Shown here one piece after another: positions 1-12,343 of a stretch of 64,000 nt of DNA. The notes below the pieces were generated by a model. That model was not told the DNA's origin. It saw only the letters and a program-made list of their open reading frames with translations, and ran no database searches. The position numbers were made by a program, and so were the translations under genes. Within the stretch, counting starts at the first letter, position 1. Every line of letters begins with the position of its first letter. Origin of the DNA: Ovis canadensis (taxonomy: Eukaryota > Chordata > Mammalia > Artiodactyla > Bovidae); NCBI RefSeq assembly GCF_042477335.2, contig NC_091251.1, forward strand, positions 91,093,501-91,157,500, given 5' to 3'.

Positions 1-31
1 AGAGAAGTGGGTGGGTGTGAGAGATACTCAG

Positions 32-61
32 GGAGAGAGGGAGGGAGGGAGGGAGGGAGGG
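32..61. repeat. (GGGA)n simple repeat
   Basis: A short run of GGAG/GGGA units at the left edge of the window. Confidence 0.85.
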
Positions 62-274
62 CTCAGAGGTCACACCAGGGTTTTGGATCCAACCCAACAG
101 AGGAAGGCAGAATGGGAGAAGGTGCCAGACATCCACAGCACTCACCACGGTTACAGAAGGCCCACCGTCCGCAGCCTGACAATCTAACCTGAAGTCAGCA
201 CAGAGGACTTCAGAGAGCAGGCTGCCCTCCGCAGCCCACCGCCCCACGGCCCCAAGTGCTCTGCCAGCCCTCAA

Positions 275-400
275 TACTGACACCCTATGAGGCTGGTGCT
301 GTCATTCATCCCATTCTACAGAGGAGAAAACTGAGACAGAGATGCTCAAAAGGTCACATCGAACAGCCAGTCGGAGGAGTGCAGAGCTCATGCTTCTAAC
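275..400 (-). mobile_element. MIR SINE
   Basis: CATTCTACAGAGGAGAAAAC and TGAGACAGAGATGCTCAAAA are antisense MIR core. Confidence 0.6.
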
Positions 401-1215
401 CCAGGCTCGCTCAGCGTGGCCCTCCTCCCTCCTGCTCCTCCTGCGGGGCCAGCAGCAGGTCACATGCACCAGCCCAGGCAGGGCTCCTCCTCTCTCACTG
501 CCCACAGCCCACCTCACTGCAGCCCAATCGGATCACCCTTAGCGGTGGGTCCAGGCAGAGGTAGCTCCTGAACCACCCCCCCTCCCCGTCCAGGTAGAGG
601 TAACCCTCCTGTGCAGTCAGCGTGGCCCATCTCACCCTGGAACACCTTAAAAGAGCAATTCCAATGCCTCCCGCCACCCCCTCTTCCCCAAACCTCTCCA
701 CCAACACAAGGAGAAAAATCAATCCGAAATCATCATTAGGAGCCTCTCGGGGGAAACTGGAAGGGGACCTGATACACAGAGGACCCAAATCAGTTTCTCT
801 TTCATGGACACCAGGCCAACCTCGGGAATAAGGACGAAGGGAGGCCGTGGGCCCCCGCATCTGCCATGGCCAGCTGCCCTTGGCCAAGTCCATTCTCCTC
901 TCCCGCACACTCTGACTTCTCCATCTGAGCAGGGGAGCCAGCCCTGCCTGTGCTTCTAGAAGGCTTTCCAGACCTAATCATAAAAAGGGGGAGAGGGAGA
1001 GAAGTAGCCCTACCTGCCCAGGACTCTGCCAATGGCCCTGGGAAGGTCCCACTTTGGGCCAAGTAAAGACACAGCCCCTAATCAAGGAGAATTTGGTCTA
1101 AGAAGGATGACAAATGTTAATCAAAGACTCATGTAAATAAATATATATTTGCAAACTGAACTTCAGTGCCTACACAAAAATTTATGGAAGATAAGAGGCT
1201 AAAATGGGCCCCTAA
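400..1215. other. Intron, no recognised feature
   Basis: Mixed single-copy sequence with C-rich patches; nothing recognised. Confidence 0.5.
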
Positions 1216-1223
1216 ATCCAGGG

Positions 1224-1421
1224 ACCCCCCTGGTGGCTCAGCAGTAAAGAATGCAGGAGACACAGGTTTGATCCCTAGGCCCAGAAGAGCTCCTGGAGAA
1301 GGAAATGGCAACCCACTCCAGTATTCTGGCAGGAAAATGCCATGGGACAGGGGAGCCTGGCGGGCTACAGTCCATGGGGTCGCAAGAGTCAGACACGACT
1401 GAGCAACTGAACAACAACTTG
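1224..1421 (+). mobile_element. Bov-tA SINE
   Basis: tRNA-like head (CCTGGTGGCTCAGCAGTAAA, GGTTTGATCC) followed by the BovA body (GGAAATGGCAACCCACTCCA) and the end CAGACACGACTGAGCAACTG. ATCCAGGG flanks it at 1216-1223 and 1422-1429. Confidence 0.92.
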
Positions 1422-2274
1422 ATCCAGGGTGTGTGTGTGTGTCTCTTATTTAGGCCCTGCCCACCTGGCCCCAGCCACCCCCAAACTCCTCACACCTGCT
1501 GACTCCCAGCGGCCCTGGGACAAAGCTCACCTGGGCCGGTGTTTTCAGAAGGCACACCTGGGGAAGTGCCCTAGTGTGCCTGCCACCTGTTCCCATGCTG
1601 GCCTCTGCAGGCTTCCCGCAAGGAGGTCAGAAGGGCGTCATGGGTCTCCCTCTGCCACCACTGCGGCCTTGCTACTCACCTCCTTCCAGTTCCCCCATTT
1701 TTCTCCATCCCCCACCTTTTCCATGCTTTACTGGAATGTTTGCAGGCACAATGGACACACAGCACCGGGAGATCTGAGTTCTGATTCTGGTTCCACTACC
1801 AGGGAACCAGCCATCTGTTCAGACCACCACCACCTCTGACCCTTCCACTCCACCCACCATCTCACCTGTAAAGCCCCCCTCACCTTACATGGGGCCATAC
1901 TGCCTCAGACCTGCCCCAGAGGGCTCTTGTGAAGAACAAGGGATACAGCCCTTGGGAAAGCAATCTGAGGGAGGTGAGGTTTCCCAAGTTGGCCGAATCA
2001 TACAATATGATGAAAATACAGACCCCACCCCAACAACTGCCATTCTGGATCAGGAATTCTGGGGTAAGAATCGGTGTTTTAACAAGTAACAAGTACTCGA
2101 GGTAAATCCTAGAATCAGACATGTTGGGGCAACTCTGGGCTCTGAAAACACACTGGGAGTCTTTATCACCTTGCCTTCTGGGCAGAGAAGGGAAAGAAGA
2201 GTTTGTGTAAGTGCTCCTTGGCTCCAGGCACACTTACAAAATAACATCCCTGCTTAGGGAGCCCACTAGCTGCA

Positions 2275-2400
2275 GGATGCCATCATCTCGTTTAGTCCTG
2301 GCAGTGATCCTGCAAGAGGGATCACCTTCTTTCTACAGATGAGGAAACCGAGGCTCAGAAGGAGGACCTGTTGGAGGTTATGGCTAGTAAAACAGCAAAG
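2275..2400 (-). mobile_element. MIR SINE
   Basis: TTCTACAGATGAGGAAACCG and AGGCTCAGAAGGAGGACCTG are antisense MIR core. Confidence 0.7.
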
Positions 2401-2691
2401 CTTCCCTCCAGCCCAGAACTGGCAGCTCCAAAGGCTGTTCTCAGTACCCAGAAATCTCTGCAGGATGGACTCTCCTGCAGGGAGGGGCAGAAAGGAGCCA
2501 GCAGCCCCAAGCTGGACTCGCTCTCCTGTTCCCTCCCCAGAGCCTGGACATGACCTGTGCACAAGTGGTCCCAAGCATCCTATCCTGCAGGAGAAAGGTG
2601 CACTCTACTGCATGGAGACAGAGGCTTCTGCCTCCTATGCCCACATGTGAGGGAGACAGGATCCTAGAGCCTGCAACCTACAAAGGTAGGT

Positions 2692-2899
2692 GGCTTCAGT
2701 CATGTCCAACTCTTTGTGGCCCCATGGAACAGAGCCTGCCAGGCTCCTGTGTCCATGGGATTCTCCAGGTAAGAATACTGGAGTGGACTGCCATGCCCTC
2801 CTCCAGGGGATCTTCCCGACCCAGGGATCCAACCTGCATCTCTTACAATGCCTGCATTGGCAGGTGGGTTCTTTACCACTAGCGCCACCCTGGAAGTCC
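2692..2899 (-). mobile_element. Bov-tA SINE
   Basis: Antisense Bov-tA: CTTCAGTCATGTCCAACTC at the left, GATCTTCCCGACCCAGGGAT in the middle and tRNA head GGTTCTTTACCACTAG at the right. TSD ACAAAGGTAG at 2682-2691 and 2900-2909. Confidence 0.93.
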
Positions 2900-3379
2900 A
2901 CAAAGGTAGATAGGACCCATGTTAGTAACAGTCGGGACAGGGGCCAGTCAGCCTAGGGCAGGGGCACTTCTGAGCCAGACCTCCTGGTGCTGGAGAGAAC
3001 GGCTCCCAGAAGGTCTAACAGGATAGGGTGCCATGATCAGAAAACGTAACATCTGGAATGAAGCCCAAGGTACCCTGGATGACTCCTTTCCCCCAACACA
3101 CAATCACCACTCAGCAAGCAGCAACCAGCTGCATGGTGAGCTTCACACAACTCTGGACTCCCTGGAGAGGAAGTAATTTCCTCCTGCAGAGGAAACTGCC
3201 GCCACCCAGCCAGACGGCATCACACAGCTTCTTGCTCCTCTCCCAGCCTCTCCAGGGACCAGACAACTGAGAAGCAAAGGAAAGCATCATGGCCCTCCTA
3301 AAACCTCGCCTTCCCCCAGGCTCCTCACCCAGACCCGGCAGCGGGGGACTTTTCCCCCACTTAGAGGGCACAATAATGA

Positions 3380-3535
3380 CACGACATTTAGTGACACTCA
3401 CTAAGCACTTTGTCCTGATCATCACATTCACTCTTTACAACAAGTTTTAAGAGGGAGATTTTGATCCCTGTTTTAGAGATAGAAAAATTGAGACTCTGGA
3501 AGATAAATTAACCCAGCTTGCAAAAAGCAGCCCCC
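3380..3535 (-). mobile_element. MIR SINE
   Basis: CTGTTTTAGAGATAGAAAAA and TTGAGACTCTGGAAGATAAA follow the antisense MIR core. Confidence 0.55.
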
Positions 3536-4429
3536 AAACCCCAAACCAGGCATTTCCCAACCAGATCCCAAACTCTTTTTACTTTCTCTTTCCTCTCACT
3601 GAATATCTCTAAGTACAGGGTCCTAGACCAGTGACTGCCACAACAACAGAGACAGCCCAGCTCCGGGAGCCGTGGCCAAGCCGATAGGTAACTACACGCC
3701 CCACCAGTGACACACGGACTGAGCATCAGAAAATGATAACGCAGATCCTGGCCAGGGCCCAGTACACGGCACGTGGTGGAGGCCCACTCCAGACAGCAAG
3801 CAGAACCCAGTTCACTCTGCAGGGTGAGCATGTCTGGGGGCCCGACTCGACACAGTGGTGGACCGCAAGTAGAGCAGCAAGCCAGAGGGGAGAGCTCGCT
3901 CTGTTAGCAAGAAATAGACCTTTTCTCCACAGGAATTTAGGAAGTGTGCCATTAGTCTCTGGAACTCCCTGGAAGACAAGGGATCACACAGTAACCTCCT
4001 AGGAGAGAAACAGCCTGGGGCAGGAAGAACCGGGGGGGGAGCCAGTGGGGAAAATGGAGCCAGTTGGCTCTGGGGTCCCTGTTCCACTCCAGGGTGCCCA
4101 GCAGACTGCACCCCGCTTCACCAGATTTACAGAGAAGAGGGATGGGGATCTGGCCACCAAAGGCCCTCCTCGATCAGGAGATCCGGAGCTTCGCACTAGC
4201 AGCTCCAGGTCTCCCCAGAGCTGTGCTGTGGCCAGCCTTGGACACGGAACACCAAGGAGACCCAGCTGGCCTGCCCACCCACCTCGGCTGCCGCTACCAC
4301 GGCAGGCCCAGCCAGCCAGGGACCCGGCCCTGGGGGAAGAGCAAGGGGATGCGGGGTAGGGCCCAGGGCGCTGTGCTGAACTAACACCCCTGCCATAGAG
4401 GCTCAAAGTGCCTGAGAGCTGCAAACAGT

Positions 4430-4975
4430 TAACTGTCAATACATAAAATATTGCAATTCCATTTCTGGGTATAGACAGAAAAGAACTGAAAGCAAGGACC
4501 TGAACAGGTATTTGCACACCCACGTTCCTAGCAGCATTATTCACAACAGTCAAAAGGTGGAATGACCCAAATATCCATCAACAAATGCACAGGTAAACAA
4601 AATGTGGCGTGCACATGCGATGGAATATCAGCCAGCCTTTAAGAGGAAGGAAATGCTGATACACCACAGCGGGGATGGACATTAAGGACACTATGTGGAG
4701 TGAAAAAAGCCAGACATGAAAGGACAAATGCTGCTGGATTCCACTTTAACGAGGTTCCTAAGGCAGGCAAGTTCACAGAGAAGAACGAATGGTGGTGGCC
4801 AGGGGCCGGGGGAGGACGTAAGGGGAGCTGCTGTTCCATGGGTGCAGAGTTTCAGGTTTATGAGACGGTGGGGATGGCAGCACGACATTGCAAATGTACC
4901 TGTTGCCGCTGAAATGCCCACTTTAAAAATGGTCCAAATGGTAAATTTAAGTTATGCATATTTACAATTAAGTAA
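4430..4975 (+). mobile_element. Old L1, end of ORF2 and 3' UTR
   Basis: Sense-strand L1 landmarks: TAGCAGCATTATTCACAACA, AAATATCCATCAACAAATG, CAGCCAGCCTTTAAGAGGAA, GGCCAGGGGCCGGGGGAGG, ending in A/T-rich sequence. It is many substitutions from any active L1. Confidence 0.8.
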
Positions 4976-5699
4976 ATATATATATACACATATATATAAA
5001 TTAAATATGAAATACTGTGTGTGGCATACAAAAATAACCATGTTACCTGTGGGGAATTGTTTATTGTTTTGTTTTGTTTTTACCATGAGCATGTCATACT
5101 TCCATAATAAAACCAACAAAGACATTTAGACTTATAAGGCAAATAGATTTCAAATTGCAACCCACGATGGGATTGAAGAACTCCCGGTTCTTAGAACGGC
5201 ACAAAGATGTCGCCTGACTCCTGCTCTGGCTACCACCACCAGCCTGGCCTGCAGCGGACCATGAGAAATACCCCTCCAAAAGCAGTAAGTCAGGCTGTGG
5301 GTGCTGGCCAGGTGTACCGCATGTGTCCCCTGGCCCTCCTCTGCCCCCATGAAATCAGCAGGAGGAAACACCCACCCCGCAAGCCAGAGGTGATGGAAGG
5401 GTAGGAGGGCCCCTCCCGGGGCTCTGGCCCGAGGATGACAAGGGAATGACTTGGCCCATCTCTGCATGCCCTAACCTCTCCCGAGATGGCACTGGTGAAA
5501 CCACCCCACCATCCTCCTCCACAGTGGGGAGGAAGCTAGACTGAAGAGGGAGGCAGAGGACATGGCTCATCTGCCCAACTGAGGAAGACACGGGATGGGG
5601 GAGGTACAGAGAACCCTCAGCTCCCTCCATAACACACCAGGCTCTGCCTTCAGTCCTGTGTTCCCACTGATCCATCTGGGACCTGCAGACCCCAGACAA

Positions 5700-5765
5700 C
5701 TGGCCTGGCCTCAGTTTCCTTATCTGTAACTCGAAGGGGATGGACCCTTTGCTCCTTTTAGCTCT
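5700..5765 (+). mobile_element. MIR SINE, core fragment
   Basis: GCCTCAGTTTCCTTATCTGT, then AAGGGGATGGA. Confidence 0.55.
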
Positions 5766-5919
5766 GAAACCCTAGACTTCCCTGGAAGCTGGGTGATGGG
5801 CCAGAACCAAGAAAGGGCTGGGAAGACAAGACTCAGCCTTGGAACAGGGCAGCTTCAGAGCAGAGGCTCAATGCTTCTAAATGGGACACCAACACCTCCA
5901 CCCTCAGGCCAAGCCACGC

Positions 5920-6025
5920 ACTCATCCATTCATTTCATTTTTTTCTGAGCTCTTACCCTGTGCCAGGGACCGAGGCAGTACTGGAAAACGGCAGTGAGTC
6001 AGCCAGCCTTGGAGGTGCTCACAGC
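5920..6025 (-). mobile_element. L2 3' end
   Basis: CTCATCCATTCATTTCATTT, CTGTGCCAGGGACCGAGGCA and GGTGCTCACAGCCTCGTG follow antisense L2. Confidence 0.6.
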
Positions 6026-6179
6026 CTCGTGAAAGTTGCCACCAAGTTTCAAGACTTGCCATCACAACCCCTATCCCCAAGGCCAGCCTTTAGAGGAAGC
6101 AGAACCTGGAAGAGTCACACAAACAGCAGGCAAAAGGGGAAGCCCGATGCACCCCCAAGAGAGTACCAAACCAAACTTG

Positions 6180-6310
6180 AGAATCAGGAAAGTCTGGTTC
6201 AAATCCTGAGTCTGCTGCTGATTTGCTTGTGACCTTGGACAAGCTTCTTTGGCCCTCTGGGCCTCAGTTTCCTCATCTGTCAAGAATGAGAATCTGTGCA
6301 GGACCTTCCA
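6180..6310 (+). mobile_element. MIR SINE
   Basis: GTCTGGTTCAAATCCTGAGT, TTGTGACCTTGGACAAGCTT and GGGCCTCAGTTTCCTCATCT. Confidence 0.8.
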
Positions 6311-7320
6311 GCTCTGACAGCCTGGGCCTCCAGGACACAAGCCCTCAAACCTGGGATCACAGCCGGGATGGCTGCAGGAACCAGCAGCACTGCTGACCCC
6401 TGCGGGACCCTCAGATCCAGACAAGCCGAACTGACAGCCAGCCAACTTCCAGCGCTCCGCGGCTCGGCGTGCAAAGCCCAGCTGCTGGAGGCAAATGCCT
6501 GCTTCAACCTCAGGGATAAAATGGATATCCAAGTTGTCTCAGAGTTGGAACCTTTTATCTTGGGATGAGGTCAGAGGACCAGAAGGAAGCTCTGTGCATT
6601 CCCTGTGCCCCACTGTTTAGCACAGAGAAGTGGAGCCCCGCTTGCCCCATCTCTGCCGGATTTGAACCATAAACACAGCCCTTTTCTGAAGGGAAGGACT
6701 TAACACAAACCAGATGCAGCAGGGACTTTCCCCCACCCCCTCCTGGCCCTAAAATTAAACGTTCAGTGTCCCCTCTGCCAAAATTCACTTGAAGGCCAAG
6801 CCTTAAAGAGCCAGCACCTCCGGTTCTCACCCTCACACACTCTCAATCACATCCCCTCTTAAACTAAATGTCAAGGTCCCCAAATGGAAAGTGTGGATGG
6901 GCGGCCTCCCAGGAGTGCCCAGCAGCCCTACAGGCCAGGGACTGATCACTGGGGAAGGAACGCTGACATCCTGCCCCCCTCCACCAGCCCAACAGGGACC
7001 AAAGTGCAGCCTCACAGGCGGGGATTTGCCCCAGGGGAGGGCACGGGCGGGGCTGGCAGACGAGCACAGCCATCCCATAGGGAGCAGGCCTGAGCAGCAG
7101 CCTGGTCCCAGGGGGCACGCTGGAGATTCCTGGAAGAGTTCATTTCCTGGACTTCAGTTTCCAGTCTCGAGAAAATGGAGTGAATCGCAGGCATTTATTT
7201 AACTCTGATCTCATTCAAAGCAGTGATGACTCGGATAAAACCCATCTTAGGAGAACTGGACTCTTACTGGGCTTTGCGGGCTTCCCAGCGGCCAGGCAGG
7301 CGACTCCCTGGTCATGAAAG
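6310..7320. other. Intron, no recognised feature
   Basis: GC-rich single-copy sequence; ORFs here lack any recognisable domain. Confidence 0.5.
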
Positions 7321-7334
7321 TTCTCCTGGTCCTA

Positions 7335-7488
7335 TCTGTTGTTGTTTCTCAGTTGCTCAGTAGTGTCCAACTCTGCGACCGCATGCATGGATTGGAGCAC
7401 GCCAGGCTCCAGGCTGTCCTTCACCATCTCCCGAAGTTTGCAAGTTCACGTCCGTTGAATCAGTGATGCCATCCAACCATCTCATCCT
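7335..7488 (-). mobile_element. BovB 3' end fragment with TSD
   Basis: About 150 bp of antisense BovB 3' end (CAGTTGCTCAGTAGTGTCCA, CATCTCCCGAAGTTTGC, GATGCCATCCAACCATCTCA). CTGGTCCTAT occurs exactly at 7325-7334 and again at 7489-7498 as the TSD. Confidence 0.85.
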
Positions 7489-7869
7489 CTGGTCCTATGT
7501 GTATGTCCAATTCTGGCCGAAGGCCCAGACCATCCATCTACCTGCCTCCTCTCCTCCCCATAGCCCCCGGCCATGCTAGGACCACGCCCCAGCAATCAGC
7601 ACTAATCAGCTTGCTCAGCACATCTAGTCTCCCCAACAAGCAGACACACACCCTGTTCTCAAGTTCAGGGGGCTGTGTCTTACCCACTCCATGTGCTTCA
7701 TGGGACCCAACAGTGCACAGCACGCAGCAAAGTGCTCAGAACAGACAGTTAAATCTCACTGAGCTGCTATTCCTCAAGAAAAAGGGCAGGTGATGGCAGA
7801 AAAACATTTGGAGAGGGATGTTGCTGCAGACAGCAATTCTCTGACATGCAAAAAAAAAAAATGAGTACT

Positions 7870-8290
7870 ATTTTTTTTTTACGTATTTAATCCTACAACT
7901 TCAACACAGTCATTTTCACTTTTGTATGCTATCTTCCTGTTTACACAGATTTTTACAGTTGCAACCGATTACAATGTACATACTAAATGAAGTTCTCCTG
8001 CTTTCAACATCCTGTTGAGCATTTTATTCCTGTGTGATCATCCTAAATGTCACTTAAAGGCTGAAAAAATGTTCCACCGCAATCATGTGTCAGGACGGTT
8101 TGTTAAATTCCTCCCCTGACGTGTGTGAGACACAGGAGCCTTCCCTTCTGCTCCTATGGACAACACAGAGACTATTCTGAAGCCTTTCTTTGTTTTAGTT
8201 GGACACTTTCCTCAGGACACAATCCTGGGGGTGGAATTACCCGGCCCAAGGGTAAGAACATTTCCATAGTTCTGCTATATAAACAAGCCC
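7870..8290 (-). mobile_element. Possible old L1-like fragment, antisense
   Basis: GTTGAGCATTTTATTCCTGT and CTGGGGGTGGAATTACCCGG resemble the family at 58935-59310, with strong divergence. An A-run and T-run lie at 7850-7880. Confidence 0.3.
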
Positions 8291-9525
8291 CAGATACTAA
8301 CCCACAGGCTGCACCAATCCTTTAGAAAAGACCGCAGCCACACACTGGACTAGAAGCTTTCCCTGATCGGATTCTCTTCTTACCTTTTTAAAGTTGAGTT
8401 GTTCTGACTGGAAGAGTTCATCTTCTCTGGGCCTACAGGTTCAGTGCTCTGGACATCCTTTTTCTTAAATCCTACCTCTAAGTCCCACCTCCTCTATACC
8501 CGTCCTTCTTGTAACCCCAGTCCACTCTGACATCAGTAGACCTTGTAGCTCCCCTAAAGCTTTCCCTACAGACTCAGGCCCCCCATTTCTGAGGTCCCTG
8601 ATCCCCTTCGACACTGTGACCCCTACAGTGCCACATCTCCCCTGCAAAACTCTTAGCCCCTCTGCTAGGCAGAAGGCTGCCAGAGGGTTTCTTGACCTAC
8701 AGCCTCCAAGATGAGCCCCTAAGGGTGTGGAGTCATTAGGGAATTGCCTGTTAAGCTGAGCCCTGTAGGCCTTCGAGCTTCCTGCAGCAGGGGCCCCTAC
8801 CTCGAGGGGACAGTTTGAGTCTGGGCCAGCAAGCACACTGCTGCTGGCAGCCCCCCAGGCTGAAATGATCCAGGGCCACAACAATGAGGAGGCGTTTACC
8901 CGGTCTAGGGCCAACCCAAACCCCTCCTGTCACGCTGTCTGGAGGAAAGCTAGAACCCAGACAACAGCCTACAGTTAGAATCTGGCTCAACTGAGAGTTG
9001 AGGGCCAGAGGTCACTAAGGTGGACGGGGAGGGGAGGCGAGCAGAGCAGGATACACAACGCTGAAAAGCCCTCCCTCCACAGGAAACCAAACAACAGGGC
9101 TGGCAGGTCACTGCAGGACACAGATGTTTGTGCTTAGTGGCCAGGACAGGGTGGGCCGCCTGTCTGGTACAGACACCCCCTCTGCAAGTCCAGGATGGAG
9201 AAAAGCAGCTTCCATCCACCATGATCACCGCAACACTTTTCACGCAGCCTTGCAGATAGCCCACCGGCCCACCTGCTCCAAAGCCAAAAACCGTCACAAG
9301 AGGAAACCAGAGGTTTTCTTCCCTGTTCCCTATAAATACTTCCCCTCTGGGCTTGGGGAAGAGATGCCTGACTCACATTTGGTGGTGGGAGCAGGGGGGT
9401 GGGCAGCTAGTGAATTTGCAGTCTGTGATGAGACAAAGCATCACCAATATGTCCCAGGGGAAGTGAAAGAGTTGCGCTTGTTTAGCTGAACACCTATCAT
9501 TCAGCCTGAAGCAACAACATTCCCA
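8290..9525. other. Intron, no recognised feature
   Basis: Nothing recognised apart from possible very old repeat pieces. Confidence 0.5.
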
Positions 9526-9735
9526 GGTCATCCTTCACAGAGGTCTCTAGCTTTGTCTAAAACTTGAGGGAGAAGCTTGCTAGAAATGCAGATTCCACAG
9601 CTCTGAGCCTAGAGTACTTGGTTCAGCAGGTCTAGGCAAGGCCTGGGAAGCTACAATTTTTATATGAATGCTAGGTGATCCACAGACCACCCTTTGGAAT
9701 ACAACCTTGGTGTGAAACTCTCCACTTGGATGGAG
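9525..9735 (+). mobile_element. MER5-like DNA transposon remnant
   Basis: GCTTGCTAGAAATGCAGATT, GGTTCAGCAGGTCTAGGCAA and GAATGCTAGGTGATCCAC follow the layout of MER5 (hAT-Charlie, non-autonomous). Confidence 0.5.
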
Positions 9736-9839
9736 AGGTAGAGGGTGGACGTGCCTGCAGGAACCAGAATTCTACAGGGAAGTCATGGCCACCTGGAGTA
9801 GTAAATGATCATTTAATACGGTGTAAGTAGGAGGCCCTT

Positions 9840-10099
9840 CGGAGAAGGCAATGGCACCCCACTCCAGTACTCTTGCCTGGAAAATCCCATGGACAGAGGA
9901 GCCTGGTAGACAGCAGTCCATAGGGTCGCCAGGAGTCGGACACGACTAAGCGACTTCACTTTCACCTTTCACTTTCAGGCACTGGAGAAGGAAATGGCAA
10001 CCCACTCCAGTGTTCTTGGCCTGGAGAATCCCAGGGACGGGGGAGCCTGGTGGGCTGCCGTCTCTGGGGTTGCAGAGTCGGACACGACTGAAGCAACTT

Positions 10100-10126
<27 letters not shown>
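9840..10126 (+). mobile_element. Bov-A2 SINE, full length, with (AGC)n tail
   Basis: Two related BovA units in tandem (each with GGAGAAGG, CCACTCCAGT, GGAGCCTGGT and GGACACGACT), linked by TTCACTTTCACCTTTCACT. The tail is about nine CAG units. An 11-bp TSD, AGGAGGCCCTT, lies at 9829-9839 and 10127-10137. Confidence 0.95.
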
Positions 10127-10131
<5 letters not shown>

Positions 10132-10137
10132 GCCCTT

Positions 10138-11925
10138 AATTGCTACCTGCCTCCACTCCTCACAGCATAGATCCTCTCTCTTCACAGAGCAAAGCACAAG
10201 CCATGGTCTCCTCAGGAGTCCCTCTCTCCCTCCCAATTACCATGAATTGTAACTGGACCAGCCTTGACAGTTCACTGTGGTTTTCTGGGTGGGGAGAAGA
10301 AGAGGGTAGAGTGTCTAACCAACCAGACAGAATAAATCAATCCCAGCCTCTCCACGTGGCCACAAGCTAGAGCTTTACAAGGCTCCAGCAGGAGCTCTTT
10401 ACCCAAACAACTAGAACAGCAGCTGAGACATTCTGGCAGTGTCCCCCTTCAGGGCCTCCCCAAGGAAACGTCCCAACACCAAGATTCTCTGTGGTGGATC
10501 CCATGGTTCCAAAGTTCTGATCATCCACAGCCCCCAGACATCGGAAAACTCTCCCCAACTGTGTCAGAGGAGCTGACCATAGGAAAAACAGCGCTAGGAA
10601 CATCAAGCCTCCCCTAAGTGCACCTCCGCAAGGGCCTGACAATTCCACAGATGGGCAGCTCTAAGAAGCCAGATTAAGTCATTCCACAAGAAGGGCAGCT
10701 ACGGTCCTGCCCAAATTCCACCCAACTCAAAGGCAAGGCCAAAGTTGCAGGAAAAAGGAAGCTTCTGTGCACCACCTCCTCCATACCGAAAATAACACAA
10801 CCATCCAGGTGAGTCCTACTGTGGGCACAGTACCAAGTGCTCCCAGTATGCCAAAATATTCACCCATTTTGGCATCTGAAGCCACCTAAGACACTGAATA
10901 GAGTCAGACACGACTGAAGCAACTTCGCATAAGAAAGTGTTAGTTCTTGGAGTTCCTGGGGACTGAGGCCTCCAACCCTATTTGAGGTTAAGTCATTCCA
11001 TGGACAGACCTTCTTCTTCCTCTCACCACAGTATTCAGAGCGGACACACAATTGCTCGGGTCACAGACGTCTCACTGTGGGTTGGAGGTGTCGGCCACCC
11101 TCAGCCCAGCCCCGGCACCCTGGCCAAGAGGTCAACAAGGGCCAGTCCAGATCAGGAAGCAGTCTCTCCTGCCGCCGGGAGGCCCCCTCCTAAAGACGAG
11201 CTGTAGAGGAGAGGGTCACCTGGACCACAGGATACTTGGTTTAGAGAAGCGAACAGGGAAGTGAGAACCCGCATGGAGACGGCAGGCACAGGTTCTCATT
11301 TACGACTTGGCCTACTTCCCTTCAATTTCACCAAACACCCTGGCTCTTCTGATGAGCCTCACAGGAACTTGGGGAATGCGGTCAGGAGCCAGGACCGGGC
11401 AGAATCTTCGAGACACAGATTCCACTTCTTGATCGCTTGTCCCCCCGGCACTCAGCAGCCATACCCCTGGCCCTTAGGTCTCACCTGCCAAGGGGCAGCT
11501 ACTGCTAAGTTGCCAATAGGCAATAGTATTTCACATGTTCCTCTCAAATGTTTAAATCCTGAGAGTTTCCCAGTCACCTTCTTATGTATCTAGCACTAGA
11601 TAAAAATGTTAGCGAGGCCTTGAGAACCTTAGAAATGTTAAGTCTACAGCCAGACAGGCCAATGCCTGAGAAGATACTTTGGGTCCAACAAAAACCAGGC
11701 ACCCCACCTCTGCCAGGTAGGGGTCCCCTAAGGATGGCCATTAAGGGGGGACTGTCGCAGATCAAACTCTTACCTGATAAGAGGCAACAGATTCACCTCA
11801 GCAGCCCATCAAACCACCCATTTCCACGCTCTCGGATGAGGGAATTCTAGGTGATCCTTACTTACTTCTTTGTATTTTGCTGTAGTTTTTAAATTTGCTG
11901 CAGTAAATACTACTTTTCATCTCAA
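10138..11925. other. Intron, mostly single-copy
   Basis: Only a 33-bp Bov SINE remnant at 10894 was recognised. Confidence 0.5.
10894..10926 (+). mobile_element. Bov SINE 3' fragment
   Basis: AGAGTCAGACACGACTGAAG and CAACTT match the 3' end of Bov-A2 only; the rest of the element is absent. Confidence 0.55.
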
Positions 11926-11929
11926 TTAG

Positions 11930-12015
11930 TTTAAAAAAATAGGTTGAGTATAACCTATAAAAGTACGAAACCACTTTGTTGTACACCTGAACTGTACTTC
12001 AACAAAAAATAGCTG
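11930..12015 (+). mobile_element. L1 3' end fragment
   Basis: CTTTGTTGTACACCTGAACT and GTACTTCAACAAAAAATAGC are typical of a mammalian L1 3' UTR end. Confidence 0.55.
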
Positions 12016-12059
12016 TATATTATGGATGGCACATTAAGCTAGCCTGCCCTTTCTATTTC

Positions 12060-12237
12060 TCTTATTATTTTTTTAAATTTTATATATTTTTAACTGAAGG
12101 ATAATTGCTTTTCAATATCGTGTTGGTTTCCGCCAAACATCAGCATGAATCAGCCATAGGTATACCTATGTCTCCTCCTTCTTGAACCTCTCTCCCACCT
12201 CCCGCCCCATCCCACCCCTCTAGTTTGTCACAGCACA
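12060..12237 (-). mobile_element. L1 3' end, joined to U6
   Basis: On the plus strand this is the antisense of a ruminant L1 3' UTR: an A/T-rich end, then TTCAATATCGTGTTGGTTTC, CATGAATCAGCCATA and a C-rich CCTCCCACC stretch, ending at GTCACAG where U6 begins. About 175 bp of L1 are kept. Confidence 0.7.
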
Positions 12238-12343
12238 GAAATACAGACTGCGTCACAAATCTGCACGTCACCCTTGCACAGGGATCACGCTCATCTACTC
12301 TGTATCGTTCTAATTTTAGTATATGTGCTGCCAAAGCGAGCAC
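12238..12343 (-). pseudogene. U6 snRNA retropseudogene (5' half of a U6-L1 chimera)
   Basis: The minus strand begins GTGCTCGCTTTGGCAGCACA and aligns with U6 snRNA over its full 106 nt without gaps, with roughly 20 mismatches by eye. The internal block CATATACTAAAATT is intact. Its 3' end joins directly to an L1 3' end in the same orientation. No U6-type promoter (PSE, TATA at -25) is visible upstream. It is a processed copy, not an active gene. Confidence 0.85.

Noticed and set aside
12238-12343. Functional U6 snRNA gene
   Set aside because: About 20 substitutions, fusion to L1, and no PSE/TATA promoter upstream. The copy at 56801-56907 is rejected for the same reasons.
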